Below are positions 31,494-41,730 of a stretch of DNA of 64,000 nt, in pieces. A model generated the notes under the pieces. It did no database searches. It was not told the DNA's origin and saw only the letters and a program-made list of their open reading frames with translations. Origin of the DNA: Rhizopus arrhizus (Eukaryota > Mucoromycota > Mucoromycetes > Mucorales > Rhizopodaceae); the NCBI GenBank assembly GCA_024220505.1, contig JAKZZE010000037.1, positions 1-64,000 of the forward strand, written 5' to 3'. Each line of letters begins with the position of its first letter. Within the stretch, counting starts at the first letter, position 1. Position numbers and translations under genes: made by a program.

Positions 31494-32659
31494 TGTAACT
31501 TGTTAGTACTTGGGATTTGGATTGTGTTAAAGTGTTGTAGATTTGTTTAATTTGAATTTTGAAGCCTTGAATGACTTGAGTTTGATTAACTTGATTGAAC
31601 GTTTAACAGTTCTTTTGATATAGTAATTTGGTTTTAAGTAGTGACCACCAGATCTTTATAGATCAATAAGGTTAGGAGTAAGATTGTTTAATAAAAGATA
31701 AAAATAAAAGGGATCTTTCTTGATTCGTGATAATTCAGGTATCAGATCAGAAAGAATAAGTAAAAATAAAAAGAAAAGAAAAGGTGTTTGTGACCCAATA
31801 AGAAACAATTGCTTTTAAGCGCAAGAAGATTTTGTTTATTGAATGTGAATTGGATTCAAATTGGATGTCTTTTATTTTGTTCAAAATATTCATCTTATTT
31901 ATATAAAAAAAGGCGTGACTTATTGTTTATGTCGAACGACATCAATGTCGCTGGACATCAAAATTTGTTCTTGTGATCATCATTGTTCTGAACTGTAAAT
32001 TACAGTTCATGTTCTTCATCCAAACTGTATCGGGGACTAAACCATTGTTCGTGTTACAATGTTGTTTGTTGTAAAAGTTCGCGTTCACGGAGTTTGAGTA
32101 ATTGAGATAGATAAAATATATGCGCGTTTGCTTGGAATAAAGGTAGTTCTTGACTAAGTAGAATTGATTTCGGTTCTTGTAAGAGTGACCACCAGATCTT
32201 GTTAAGCAGATCAGACTTGAGTTTGATAGAGTAAAAATTAAAAGTAAAAGAATAAAATAAAAAGGGATTACAATGAAGATATATTGGCTTCAAGGGACTT
32301 GTTCGTGCTCGATATGAATAATTCAGAGGTTTTTATAAAAAGGGAACTTGATATTTATTTGATAAAATATATGAGGGAAGTTAAGTAAGTCAAAAGTAAA
32401 GTTGAAAAAGGGGAGTATTTTATATCTTTTCATGTTTTTGGTTTTTCTCACGTTTTCTATTTTTTTTGTTAACATTTGCTGTTGTAAAAGTAAATCAATA
32501 AAAGCTAATTTCTGGCTAAACCTCTTTTGGAAGTAGTGTAAGGATAACCGGACGTTGATGGCAACAAAGCTACATTGTTATCTATGTCGCTGGACATCAA
32601 AATTGGTTCTTGTGATCATCATTGTTCTCAGGATCCAAAATTTCATCATTTGTGCTACA
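31494..32659 (-). repeat. Solo LTR L with CCAT duplication (interrupted by LTR F')
   Basis: Begins TGTAACTTGTTAG and ends TGTGCTACA. CCAT flanks at 31490-31493 and 32660-32663. Net length about 657 bp after removing F' (32070-32574). Motif at 31640-31650. It contains a 45-bp direct repeat (ATGTCGCTGGACATCAAAAT...) at 31945-31989 and 32584-32628, brought apart by the insertion of F'. Confidence 0.75.
32070..32574 (-). repeat. Solo LTR F' with TTGT duplication
   Basis: 505 bp, TGTAAAAGTTCG...AAAGCTACA, TTGT at 32066-32069 and 32575-32578. Motif at 32184-32194. Its right half is the inverted partner of the truncated LTR at 23264. Nested in LTR L. Confidence 0.82.
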
Positions 32660-32663
32660 CCAT

Positions 32664-32784
32664 TGTCGTGCTTGATCACGAACAGATATTTTATAAGATA
32701 ATTAATAAAGGTACCAGATGATAAATTAAGTAGTAAAAAGCTGCCTTCTTTATTTAATAACTATAAGGTCTATTTATATTATTT
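32664..32784. other. AT-rich LTR debris
   Basis: Sequence between solo LTRs L and C'. Probably part of an older LTR split by these insertions; no independent feature seen. Confidence 0.4.
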
Positions 32785-32788
32785 ATGT

Positions 32789-33270
32789 TGTTATTTTATA
32801 TTCGGTTGGCTTGTAGGTTTGTGTTTTAATAGAGTAAGTTTGCTTGTAAAGCTTGATTGTAAGGTTGTGATTGCCTTGTAAGTTGTTGTTTTATATAGAA
32901 TTTAAGCAGATGCTTGATAAGTAGTGACCACCAGATCTTATGTGTAAGATCAATACGATGTTTCTTGATAAAAGTTAAAGTAGAGTAAAAAGTTTAAGTG
33001 AACAGGGACTTTCTTGTTAAAGTTTGTTAATTATTGAGTAAAAATATATGATTTATTTAAACTGACTAACAATTTCTTCACAAAAAGATGGTATATATAT
33101 ATATGAATAATATTTTTTTGTTTTCTTTTTAGCTTTTCTTATTTTTTTGACTTTTTTTTATATTTTCAACTTTTTTTATCTTTTTAACATTTTTTATATT
33201 TTTAATTTTTTTTATCTTTCTGACTTGACTCGGCTAATCTCTGTGTATCCTTATTGCCATTTTCGTTACA
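32789..33270 (-). repeat. Solo LTR of the C family with ATGT duplication
   Basis: 482 bp, TGTTATTTTATA...TTTCGTTACA, closely similar to the 486-bp LTRs of element C. ATGT flanks at 32785-32788 and 33271-33274. Motif AGTGACCACCA at 32933-32943 followed by the hairpin. Confidence 0.88.
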
Positions 33271-33274
33271 ATGT

Positions 33275-33745
33275 TTGCTGCGGTGGAGATGTTTGATAAT
33301 TGTAGCAATGATGTTATTATTGAAGATACTGCGGTTCTACTGCGGTTGATATTGTTATTTTTGTAACCTTGTGGGTTTATTGAGTGCTTTATATAGAAGT
33401 TTTTCTTGAAATTTCAAAGTAAGGTACTGTAGTGACCACCAGATCTTTTATGTAAGATCAAATATAAGTAAGTAAAATGTAAAGATAAAAAAAATAAAGG
33501 GATCAGGAACTTTTTATGAGAAGGTTGCCTGTTTATTGAATAAAATATATAATAAAATATATGAGTAGAACTGTACTGTCCTTTTTCTTTGACTAAATGG
33601 TTGGGATATTTATATGCTGTAAATTTTTTTTTTTTTCTTTTTGACTTTTTTCATTTTCTTGACTTTTTTCATTTTCTTGACTTTTTCATTTTTTTGACTT
33701 TTTTCGTTTTTTTGACTTTTTTCATTTTTTAGCTTCTTTGTTACA
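33275..33745 (-). repeat. LTR, family K, minus strand
   Basis: Carries the motif AGTGACCACCA at 33431-33441 and hairpin, repeated TTTTTTGACTTTTTTCATTT units at about 33640-33730, and ends TTTGTTACA. Related to 27352-27559. Its left part was split by the C-family solo LTR. Confidence 0.65.
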
Positions 33746-34042
33746 ATATTTTACAATTGAAAGGCCAAAGGAATAATCGTGTTACATACCAAAAGTGGAG
33801 CAAAAGGTATGATATCAAGCTTGTTTTACAAATAAATATAAAAGGAGATATAACGTAGAATAATAGCTTTTATGTAAATAGATGATGATCTTTTATTACT
33901 GTTATTATTCAGGGCTATTTATATTAAAATACAAAGGTAATTCATATACAGTCATTATTTAACATGAGTCATCTTGATAGTTGCTAAGTACTTCTTGTGA
34001 GTCATGGTTCATAATACTTCTACTTCTTGTGAGTCATCAATG
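33746..34042. other. Repeat debris left of element C
   Basis: Contains two CTTGTGAGTCAT repeats (about 33995 and 34027) and a CATACCAAAAGTGGAGC segment resembling text at about 43535 on the far side of C. No gene. Confidence 0.45.
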
Positions 34043-34046
34043 GTAA

Positions 34047-34532
34047 TGTTATTTTATAGGTTGGCTTGTTGTAAGTGAGTTAATAGAGTAAAGTTTGCTT
34101 GTAAAGCTTGATTGTAAGGTTGTGATTGCCTTGTAAGTTGTTGTTTTATATAGAATTTAAGCAGATGCTTGATAAGTAGTGACCACCAGATCTTATATGT
34201 AAGATCAATACGATATTTCTTGATAAAAGTTAAAGTAGAGTAAAAAGTTTAAGTGAACAGGGACTTTCTTGTTAAAGTTTGTTAATTATTGAGTAAAAAT
34301 ATATGATTTATTTAAACTGACTGACAATTTCTTCACAAAAAGATGGTATATATATATATATATGAATAATATTTTTTTTTTTGTTTTCTTTTTAGCTTTT
34401 CTTATTTTTTTGACTTTTTTTATATTTTTAACTTTTTTTATCTTTTTAACATTTTTTATATTTTTAATTTTTTTTATCTTTCTGACTTGACTCGGCTAAT
34501 CTCTGTGTATCCTTATTACCATTTTCGTTACA
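34047..34532 (-). repeat. C 3' LTR
   Basis: 486 bp. Motif AGTGACCACCA at 34178-34188 followed by the 7-bp-stem hairpin GATCTTA-TATG-TAAGATC. The ORF4 stop lies inside it. The adjacent purine tract on the minus strand reads GTGGTGCGGGAATC. Confidence 0.93.
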
Positions 34533-35165
34533 GATTCCCGCACCACGGGAAGAATCGCCCACGATTCTTGTCCAGGGATCTACTTGCTTTATCTTGTTAG
34601 CGAGGGCTCGATGGAAGCTGTAACCAGGTAAGATTGTCTTTAACATAGTTTGCTTTATTGCTGAATATATTCCTACTGACTCTTTTGTGGATCTTGGTTT
34701 AGCAAATCGAAAATGAGCCCAATGTCTTATGTTAGTTGCTAGTGTATCGCACAAGGTATCCCTTAAGATTAAAAGTTCTTCTATTTCTCGTATGGTGGTA
34801 GTATATTGCTGATACTGCTCGCTGATTAGACCTTCCACATTATTTAAAAGCTCCATATCGTCTTCCTCTTCCCACGAGGTCTCCAGTTTTTCTTTTCTCA
34901 TAGCTTCTCCATGTATACATAATTTGATACTGTCAATTACATGAATAGCATAGTCTTCTCTCGTTAATATGTCTCCATCCACTTCATATGTCAAGTTTTT
35001 GGGCCCTACATTGCAGCTTTCCCACATCTTGAGGAAGTCAATTGTTGCGACCATGGCAGCTTCATATCCTTGTTCTATGTATACTCTTTTTAAGTATACA
35101 TCTACTTCCATAGAGAAAAATTCATCGTTCGAGTCTTGTTGTTGTTTGTTTTCTGAGTTGGTCAT
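34464..35165 (-). CDS. ORF4 of element C, conserved unknown protein
   Basis: 233 residues. Closest to ORF4 of A: YIEQGYEAAMVATIDFLK, LTYEVDGDILTRED, an acidic EEEDDMELL segment, QYQQYTTTIREIEELL, WAHFRFAKP, MLKTILPGYSFHR, DPWTR. No known domain, signal peptide or membrane helix recognised. About 114 bp, including a roughly 30-nt poly(A) run on the coding strand, separate it from integrase. The last 23 codons are in the LTR. Confidence 0.7.
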   Translation of the reverse strand: MTNSENKQQQDSNDEFFSMEVDVYLKRVYIEQGYEAAMVATIDFLKMWESCNVGPKNLTYEVDGDILTREDYAIHVIDSIKLCIHGEAMRKEKLETSWEEEDDMELLNNVEGLISEQYQQYTTTIREIEELLILRDTLCDTLATNIRHWAHFRFAKPRSTKESVGIYSAIKQTMLKTILPGYSFHRALANKIKQVDPWTRIVGDSSRGAGICNENGNKDTQRLAESSQKDKKN

Positions 35166-35190
35166 TGGTTTTAATAAGTTCTTGTCTTCT

Positions 35191-35221
<31 letters not shown>

Positions 35222-35279
35222 GTCTATATATATATTCTTTCTGTGTTGATTATTGTTATATATCATCTGTTGTTTTGTT

Positions 35280-36626
35280 TCATAGGAAGAGCTCCTTTGT
35301 TTGCTCATCCAGGTTGGTCATGATACTTCTTTCATTTTCTTGGCACCATTGAACTTTAGGTAACAAATAAGGCTTCATTCTATTTCCATGTATCCTTCTA
35401 AGCTTTGTGTCATGAGGATCCATGCTTTTGATATGATATGTTCCTTTTCCAAGTATATGCTGTATAACGTATGGTCCTTCCCACTTATCTTGTAACTTTG
35501 CTGACCATGATGTTGACAAATAATCTCGGTAAATGAGAACTATATCTCCTAATTTGAACGGTGGTTTCAGTTCCTTGCGTTCATCTAGTATCTTTTTATC
35601 AATCTGCTTTTTCTGCGTTTCTTGAGCTCGTTGTATGTTTTTCACGGCCATTTCTCTTATTCTGTTAAGATTGTATATTTGGTGAATTGTCCGATGTCGT
35701 AGGATAGCGTCAAATTTGGGTGAATTCCGTTCATACACATGATGATCTATATCGAATGGTGTCTTCGGTTCATACCCATATAGTAAGAAAAATGGTGTAT
35801 TCTTTGTTGATCCTTGTTTAATGGTTCGATAAGCAAATAGTGCAGCTGGTAAGTACAAGTCCCAATCGTCTTTTTCTTCTTTTGTACGTTTTTGTAGGAT
35901 TTGTCCTAAGGTTCTGTTGAAACGTTCAATCAATCCATTACTTTGAGGGTTGTATGGTGTAGTGGTCTTGTGAATAATCGAAAAATTCCTGCATACTTGT
36001 TGTATCATCTTGCTAACAAATGGTTTGCCATTGTCCGAAACTATAATTGTAGGACAACCATGTCTACATATGATTTCTTCGTATAAGAATAAAGCAATTT
36101 CTGATGCAGTTTGGAAACGAATGGGTCTTGCTTCCACATATTTAGTAAGGTAGTCAATTCCTGCTATGATATATCTGTTTCCGGATCGTGAAGCTTGTAC
36201 ATGTTTTACGTCTAAAGCGATGCGATCGAAAGGTTTTGCTGATATTGGCACAGGGTATAATTCTTCTTTTAACGACTTTTTCCCATGTCTCTGACATCTG
36301 TGACATTTCTTTACATATTCCATTATGTCCTTGGTCATGTTTTCCCAATAATAACGTGATGCGATTTTGTGTAGTGTATTGTTATATGCCAAATGTCCAC
36401 CAAGAGGGTGTTGATGATATGAGTACATGATTTCTTCAGCTTCTTGCTTGTTCAGTACTTTTCGTATTATTCCGTTTTCGGTGTTGTATCTATACAGATT
36501 ATCCTTGTATATGGTAAACTTATGTGCTTGCTTCTGTAAGTATCTTTTCTGTTTGTGCGTGATATCTTCTGGTAGTTTCAACTCTTGCAGATATTGTTTC
36601 ACGATGTCAATTTGCTGTTGTTCCAT
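35280..36626 (-). CDS. int: Integrase of element C (separate ORF)
   Basis: 448 residues. HHCC finger (YHQHPLGGHLAYNNTLHKI...CHRCQ), DDE core (ALDVKHV, VSDNGKPF, NGLIERFNRTL) and C-terminal GPYVIQHILGKGTYHI are intact. Identical length in all three elements argues for selection on the separate ORF. Confidence 0.92.
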   Translation of the reverse strand: MEQQQIDIVKQYLQELKLPEDITHKQKRYLQKQAHKFTIYKDNLYRYNTENGIIRKVLNKQEAEEIMYSYHQHPLGGHLAYNNTLHKIASRYYWENMTKDIMEYVKKCHRCQRHGKKSLKEELYPVPISAKPFDRIALDVKHVQASRSGNRYIIAGIDYLTKYVEARPIRFQTASEIALFLYEEIICRHGCPTIIVSDNGKPFVSKMIQQVCRNFSIIHKTTTPYNPQSNGLIERFNRTLGQILQKRTKEEKDDWDLYLPAALFAYRTIKQGSTKNTPFFLLYGYEPKTPFDIDHHVYERNSPKFDAILRHRTIHQIYNLNRIREMAVKNIQRAQETQKKQIDKKILDERKELKPPFKLGDIVLIYRDYLSTSWSAKLQDKWEGPYVIQHILGKGTYHIKSMDPHDTKLRRIHGNRMKPYLLPKVQWCQENERSIMTNLDEQTKELFL

Positions 36627-36945
36627 TTTTGGTAATATAAAGTTCTTGATATGTTATTGTTTCAGGGTCTTGATTTTTATGTGTGATATTTCCAATTTTA
36701 GTGTTGTTAAAGTTTTTTCTTCTCACGACTGTTTGTTTTCTAGGGCCGACCTTCCTCCTCTTATGATTTTTGTATTTTTCTATTGTTTTTGATGATTTTG
36801 TATATTTTGTTTCAACTTCCCCTCCCATCCTCCTTGTAGTTGATAATATGATTTTTCTTTTTTTTTTTTTTTGTGTATTTTGTGTTGTTTTTGGATTTTT
36901 CTAGAGTTTATGTATCATCTACCCTCCCATCCTCCATGTAGTTGA
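36627..36945 (-). other. RNase H-integrase spacer of C with duplicated purine tract
   Basis: 319 bp. On the coding strand it has two copies of a CTACAWGGAGGATGGGAGGG block (plus-strand positions about 36920-36942 and 36816-36840) and a poly(A) run (36855-36872). Element A has one copy of the block. It may be a central polypurine tract. Confidence 0.65.
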
Positions 36946-39900
36946 TTAATATCCAAGTCTTGACAGGAAATCTGCACTTTCGTTGACACGTCCAGGTCTA
37001 TATTTAATTTCAAAGTCGTATTCTGATAATGTGACGATCCATCGGGCTATTATTCCGGTTGGGTTTGGTGTCTTGAGAAGTCCAGTTAAGGCTGAGTGAT
37101 CTGTAATGATCATGAATTTCTTTCCAAGTAAATATGGTCTAAAGAGTTTTACTGCCCAAATAACTGCTAAGCATTCTAATTTTGTGGGGGCATAATTGGC
37201 TTCGTTAGGTTTGAGCCCACGACTTGCAAATATAATAGGATGTTCTTTTCCATCATCGTCGAGTTGAGTTAAGACACATCCTAGTCCTAACTTTGAGGCG
37301 TCTGTAACTAGGATAAAACTTTTGCTGAAATCCGGTCTTGCCAGGACGGGTGCAGTTGTTAATAATTTCTTGAGTGTTCCAAATGACTTGGTTGCGGCTT
37401 CTGTCCATGGGATTTTCTTCTTGGTTTTAGTTTGTTCATGTAACGGCCTTGCAATAGCTGCAAAATTCTTTATAAATCTTCGATAATATGATGCTATTCC
37501 TAGGAAAGATCTGACTTGCGTAATAGTGGTTGGTATCGGATATTCGACAATCTTCTTTATTTTGTCTGGATCGGTTTGTATGCCTTGGTTGGTAACGATG
37601 TATCCAAGAAATTTCAAATGATCTTTAAAGAAGAAACATTTCTCTGGATTCAATTTGAGATTGGCGGTTTCTATGCACTGAAATACTTGTTCTAGATGTA
37701 TTAAATGCTCTTCATCGTTATGGGAGTATACATTAAGGTCGTCTATATAGGCTACTAAGCACTTGTTCATTAGCGGGCGGAAACATAAATCTATTAAACG
37801 CTGAAAGGTTGCTGGCGAATTTACAAGTCCCATAGGCAAGGTGTTATAGTGGTATGTTCCATATTTGGTAGTGAAAGCAGTAAATTCCTTGCTATCCTCG
37901 TCTAATGGTACTTGATGGAAACCAGAGCGCATGTCGAGTGCTGAAAATACTTTGGCTTTTCCTAGGGTGTCCAATAAATCGTCTATTCTTGGTAAAGGAT
38001 ATGCATCTTTCTTCGTCTTTGCATTTAATTTTCTGTAGTCTATGACCATTCTGTAATCACCATTCTTCTTCTTTACTAATATCACTGGTGCTGCCCACGG
38101 GCTATTCGATGGTGATATAACTCCTAATTTACAATATTTATCCAATTCCTTTTGAAGGTGATCTGCTTCCAAAGGACTGATTCTGTACGGGCGGTGACTA
38201 ATAGGTAATGTATTTTCTTCTATGATAATCTTGTGATTGATTAGGTTTGTGCGTCTAATTGTATCGTTGTCCCAGTCAAATATATGCTGGTATCTTTTCA
38301 GTAACTTAAGCAGTTCTTCTTTCATTGATTTATTTATATCTCCTATTTCTAGTTTTTCCAATAGCTGTGGCTTTAGCGTATCTTGTTCTTCCTTGTTTAG
38401 ATTTTGTTCAATAATATCGTGTTCTAAAGTGCATAATGTCGAGTTTCTGTCTATTTCATATGCTTTGATTATTGTATCGTCATTTAGATCATGAGCTTCC
38501 AATATTCCAATTTCTTCACCAGGTTCTAGATAAATATCATTTTCTGTGCGATTATATATGCGTATGTCGAGTGACTTTTTGTTGATTATGAATGAAGATG
38601 ACTGATCAAAATATCCTGAAGACTGCATTAACTTTGGATGTGTAATGTAAAAGTCATATAGTATATTCTGAGTGTCTTCTTTGGATTTGTCTAAGCTGAT
38701 ATGTTTCGATGAATACGCTTGTACTAAAAGTCCTGTGTCTGTTGACTTTATCGAATACATTTCTTGTGAATTTGTAATAACTACTTCCTCGTATTTGTCA
38801 TTTTCCAAAACTTGCAATGATTCTTGTTCATAACTTCTTTCTAAGGCTGTTACTTCCATTTCTATATCATCGTCACTGGTTTCTTCGCTTTCTGATTCAG
38901 ATTCCTCTTCGGTTGATGAGTAACTTCCTTCTGAATCGCTATCTTCAAAATGTACATGCTTCTCGGAATGTGAGTTCGTGAGACTTATAGGATGTTGATA
39001 GTCTTGATGGAATGTTTTCATTTTGGGTAACGGTGTACTTTTTCGTATGAAGTGTATTGGTAGTTCTGCCTTTTGATTTTTATATTTGACTTTTAATGAA
39101 GAGCTATTGAAATCAATCTTGGCTTTAGCACGGTTTAACCAATTGCTTCCTAGTATAAGATGTGAAGGGCATGATGGCAATACTTCAATTGTGCAGGGTA
39201 TGACCATGTCTTCCTTGACTTCAATTGGGACGTCGTATATCAATCCAAGAGCGGGTTGCTTGGTTCCATTTCCTAGTGTGAATACGTTTTCGGATGCTGA
39301 ATCTATTTCTAATTCAAGAGCGTCTGCTAGGGCCTTTGACATACAGGTTTTTGATGCACCACTATCTACTAGGGCTTTAATGTTTTTGTCTCCAATACTC
39401 ACAGTTGAGTAGGCTGCAGTGGTATTGATTTCCTCGTCTTCTATCAGAGCCATTGTTTGTTGGGTAGCTTGTTTATTTCCTTCTTGTCTTGGTTTTCTTT
39501 TGGTCTACATTCTTCCACAAGCTTTTTGCGTAAAGATGGGGCTACTGTGATCAAATCTCCAATTTCGATATCGGCTTTTTGTTTTAATACATCTGAGACT
39601 ATATCATATTTGATATCTGGATCTATTCTTCTAGTCCTTGGTTTATTTAGTCGACCATTAACCTTGTCTTGTATAGGAAGATCCGTATCCATAGCTTCAG
39701 TTCGAGTGGGTTGCGTTTGTTGTACTGGTGTGGGATTTTTCACTTCTTCGATATGACTTCGTGTAGTGACTTTTCTGGTTATGGTAGGTTTTGCTACTTG
39801 TTTTCCTTTTTCTTTATTTGTGGGTCTAGAGTTTGGATAGGGTGTAGCTGTAGCAACGTCAGGAGGTCTTTCTGGTCTGATTGCTGCATAGAGATCCTTT

Positions 39901-40040
39901 TGTTTGTTATTGTATTTATCTGTTAATATTGCATTGAGCTGTTGTTGTTTAGGGGTTTTAATGGTTTTTGTATCTTTTTGGGTGTTCAGTTGACCATTCT
40001 TCTGTGAGTTATCAAAAGCAACTGACCCTAATAGTTTTTT
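36946..40040 (-). pseudogene. pol: Pol of element C (one frameshift upstream of protease)
   Basis: The -1 frame is open from the slippery site (40040) to about 39455, then shifts by one base near 39455-39480. From the ATG at 39453 an 835-residue frame runs unbroken: protease with ALVDSGASKTCM (normal Ser in the triad, unlike A and B), acidic segment, dUTPase-like domain (NRTENDIYLEPGEEIGIL), RT with YIDDLNVYS, RNase H with LVTDASKLG and ITDHSAL, ending LSRLGY. It is the least damaged pol of the three; the 835-residue part could itself be translated. Confidence 0.88.
39980..40040 (-). promoter_or_regulatory. -1 programmed frameshift signal, element C
   Basis: A-AAA-AAC at 40040-40034 on the minus strand, then TAT TAG. 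Downstream stem GGGT/ACCC plus CAGTT/AACTG. Relative to A and B the second stem has a G-C to A-T replacement and a G-T to G-C change, so pairing is preserved by covariation. Confidence 0.82.
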
Positions 40041-41182
40041 GACTGATTATTCTGTTGATTGTTATGTTGGTTACTGGGTTGGTTATTTGGTTGCCGTTGA
40101 TCCTGACTTGCTGGTTGGTCATATGATCTCCTTTGATTTGGCGTATAATTTCTGTTACTGTTATCGTATCGTCCATTGCTGTCGTTATTTCCATATCTTC
40201 CAGACCTATTATAATTATTGTTATAATTATTATACCTGTTGTTTCTAGTAGGTTGCTGTTGATATTGTTGACTACTAAGCTCTTGGCGAATAGCTTGTTG
40301 TATAAGACCAATAAGATCTTGTTGTTGGTTAGGACGTATGTGTTGATGTCCATTGTATTGAACATGATGCAACTGATTACGGTTTCTTGATGTATCCATT
40401 GTTGTCAATTGATTTGTGCCATGTGTATTGTCATAATAGTAATTACTACTAGGTTGAGCATTGTTATAATGTATTTGATTATATGCTAGTGCTGGCATGG
40501 CATGTTCATTTGTATCAATTAAGTCAATATTATGATTGCTTGATAGATGATGATGATGTTGATTTTCATTATGATATATCAAAGCTTGATTGGCATTCCT
40601 TGGTATGAAAGGATTATCAACCATTGCAATCTTTCGAGGTCGATTGGCGTTCCACCATCCTTCGGCGTGATTGATCCAGTCTTGTAAGTTTTTAGAACTA
40701 CTCTGTATACAGAACTGTTTGATTTCTCGTAAGAGACCTGCACGAAATCGGCTTTCGATGACTGCATCATTAGTTATGTTAGCAAGGTCTGCGGCTTCTT
40801 TTAGTCTGGCCAAGAATATTTGTGGGTGTTCCTGTTCGCCTTGATACATTTCGTTAAATTCTAATTCGTAACTCTGTATCAATTCTGGAGTTATGTAATA
40901 ATTTTTCAATAGGTCTACGGCTTGTTCGTAGTTGATTCCAGGTATTCTTTTGAGTATTTCTTTTTCGTAATACACTTTGGCGGCTCCTCTTAGTTGTGCC
41001 TTGAGAATAATAAGCTTGCGTGGTTCTTGAGTAATATTGTTAATAGCAAAGTAAGATTCCAAACTTTCTACAAAATGACGGAAGTCTTCTCCTTCGTAGC
41101 CATGGAAATCAATTAAAGTAGGTCGATAACTTGCGTTCATGTTAGCATTTGCCAACGCGATGTGTCCGTTTATATAAGCCAT
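40028..41182 (-). CDS. gag: Gag of element C
   Basis: 384 residues. The ATG at 41182 opens MAYINGHIALANAN, matching internal starts in A and B. The capsid-like core is conserved (FHGYEGEDFRHFVESLESYF, YITPELIQSYELEFNEM, WINHAEGWWNANRPRKIAM). The tail is Asn/Gln/Tyr/Arg-rich with no zinc knuckle. It ends one codon later than in A and B (Tyr before TAG). Confidence 0.9.
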   Translation of the reverse strand: MAYINGHIALANANMNASYRPTLIDFHGYEGEDFRHFVESLESYFAINNITQEPRKLIILKAQLRGAAKVYYEKEILKRIPGINYEQAVDLLKNYYITPELIQSYELEFNEMYQGEQEHPQIFLARLKEAADLANITNDAVIESRFRAGLLREIKQFCIQSSSKNLQDWINHAEGWWNANRPRKIAMVDNPFIPRNANQALIYHNENQHHHHLSSNHNIDLIDTNEHAMPALAYNQIHYNNAQPSSNYYYDNTHGTNQLTTMDTSRNRNQLHHVQYNGHQHIRPNQQQDLIGLIQQAIRQELSSQQYQQQPTRNNRYNNYNNNYNRSGRYGNNDSNGRYDNSNRNYTPNQRRSYDQPASQDQRQPNNQPSNQHNNQQNNQSKNY

Positions 41183-41296
41183 TTTAGTTCCAGGTAAATT
41201 TGATAATATTTTTTTGTTTAAGGTTGTTTCTTGGTTGTTGAATTTCTTGATTTGATGTTTTATTTCGATTTGATTTCTTGATTTGTTGTTTTATTT

Positions 41297-41314
41297 CCCT
41301 CGTAGTGACCACCA
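41297..41314 (-). other. Primer-binding site of C (tRNA-Ile)
   Basis: On the minus strand TGGTGGTCACTACGAGGG, 2 nt after the 5' LTR; the same as in A and B. Confidence 0.9.
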
Positions 41315-41730
41315 AATGTTATTTTATAGGTTGGCTTGTTGTAAGTGAGTTAATAGAGTAAAGTTTGCTTGTAAAGCTTGATTGTAAGGTTGTGATTGCC
41401 TTGTAAGTTGTTGTTTTATATAGAATTTAAGCAGATGCTTGATAAGTAGTGACCACCAGATCTTATATGTAAGATCAATACGATATTTCTTGATAAAAGT
41501 TAAAGTAGAGTAAAAAGTTTAAGTGAACAGGGACTTTCTTGTTAAAGTTTGTTAATTATTGAGTAAAAATATATGATTTATTTAAACTGACTGACAATTT
41601 CTTCACAAAAAGATGGTATATATATATATATATGAATAATATTTTTTTTTTTGTTTTCTTTTTAGCTTTTCTTATTTTTTTGACTTTTTTTATATTTTTA
41701 ACTTTTTTTATCTTTTTAACATTTTTTATA

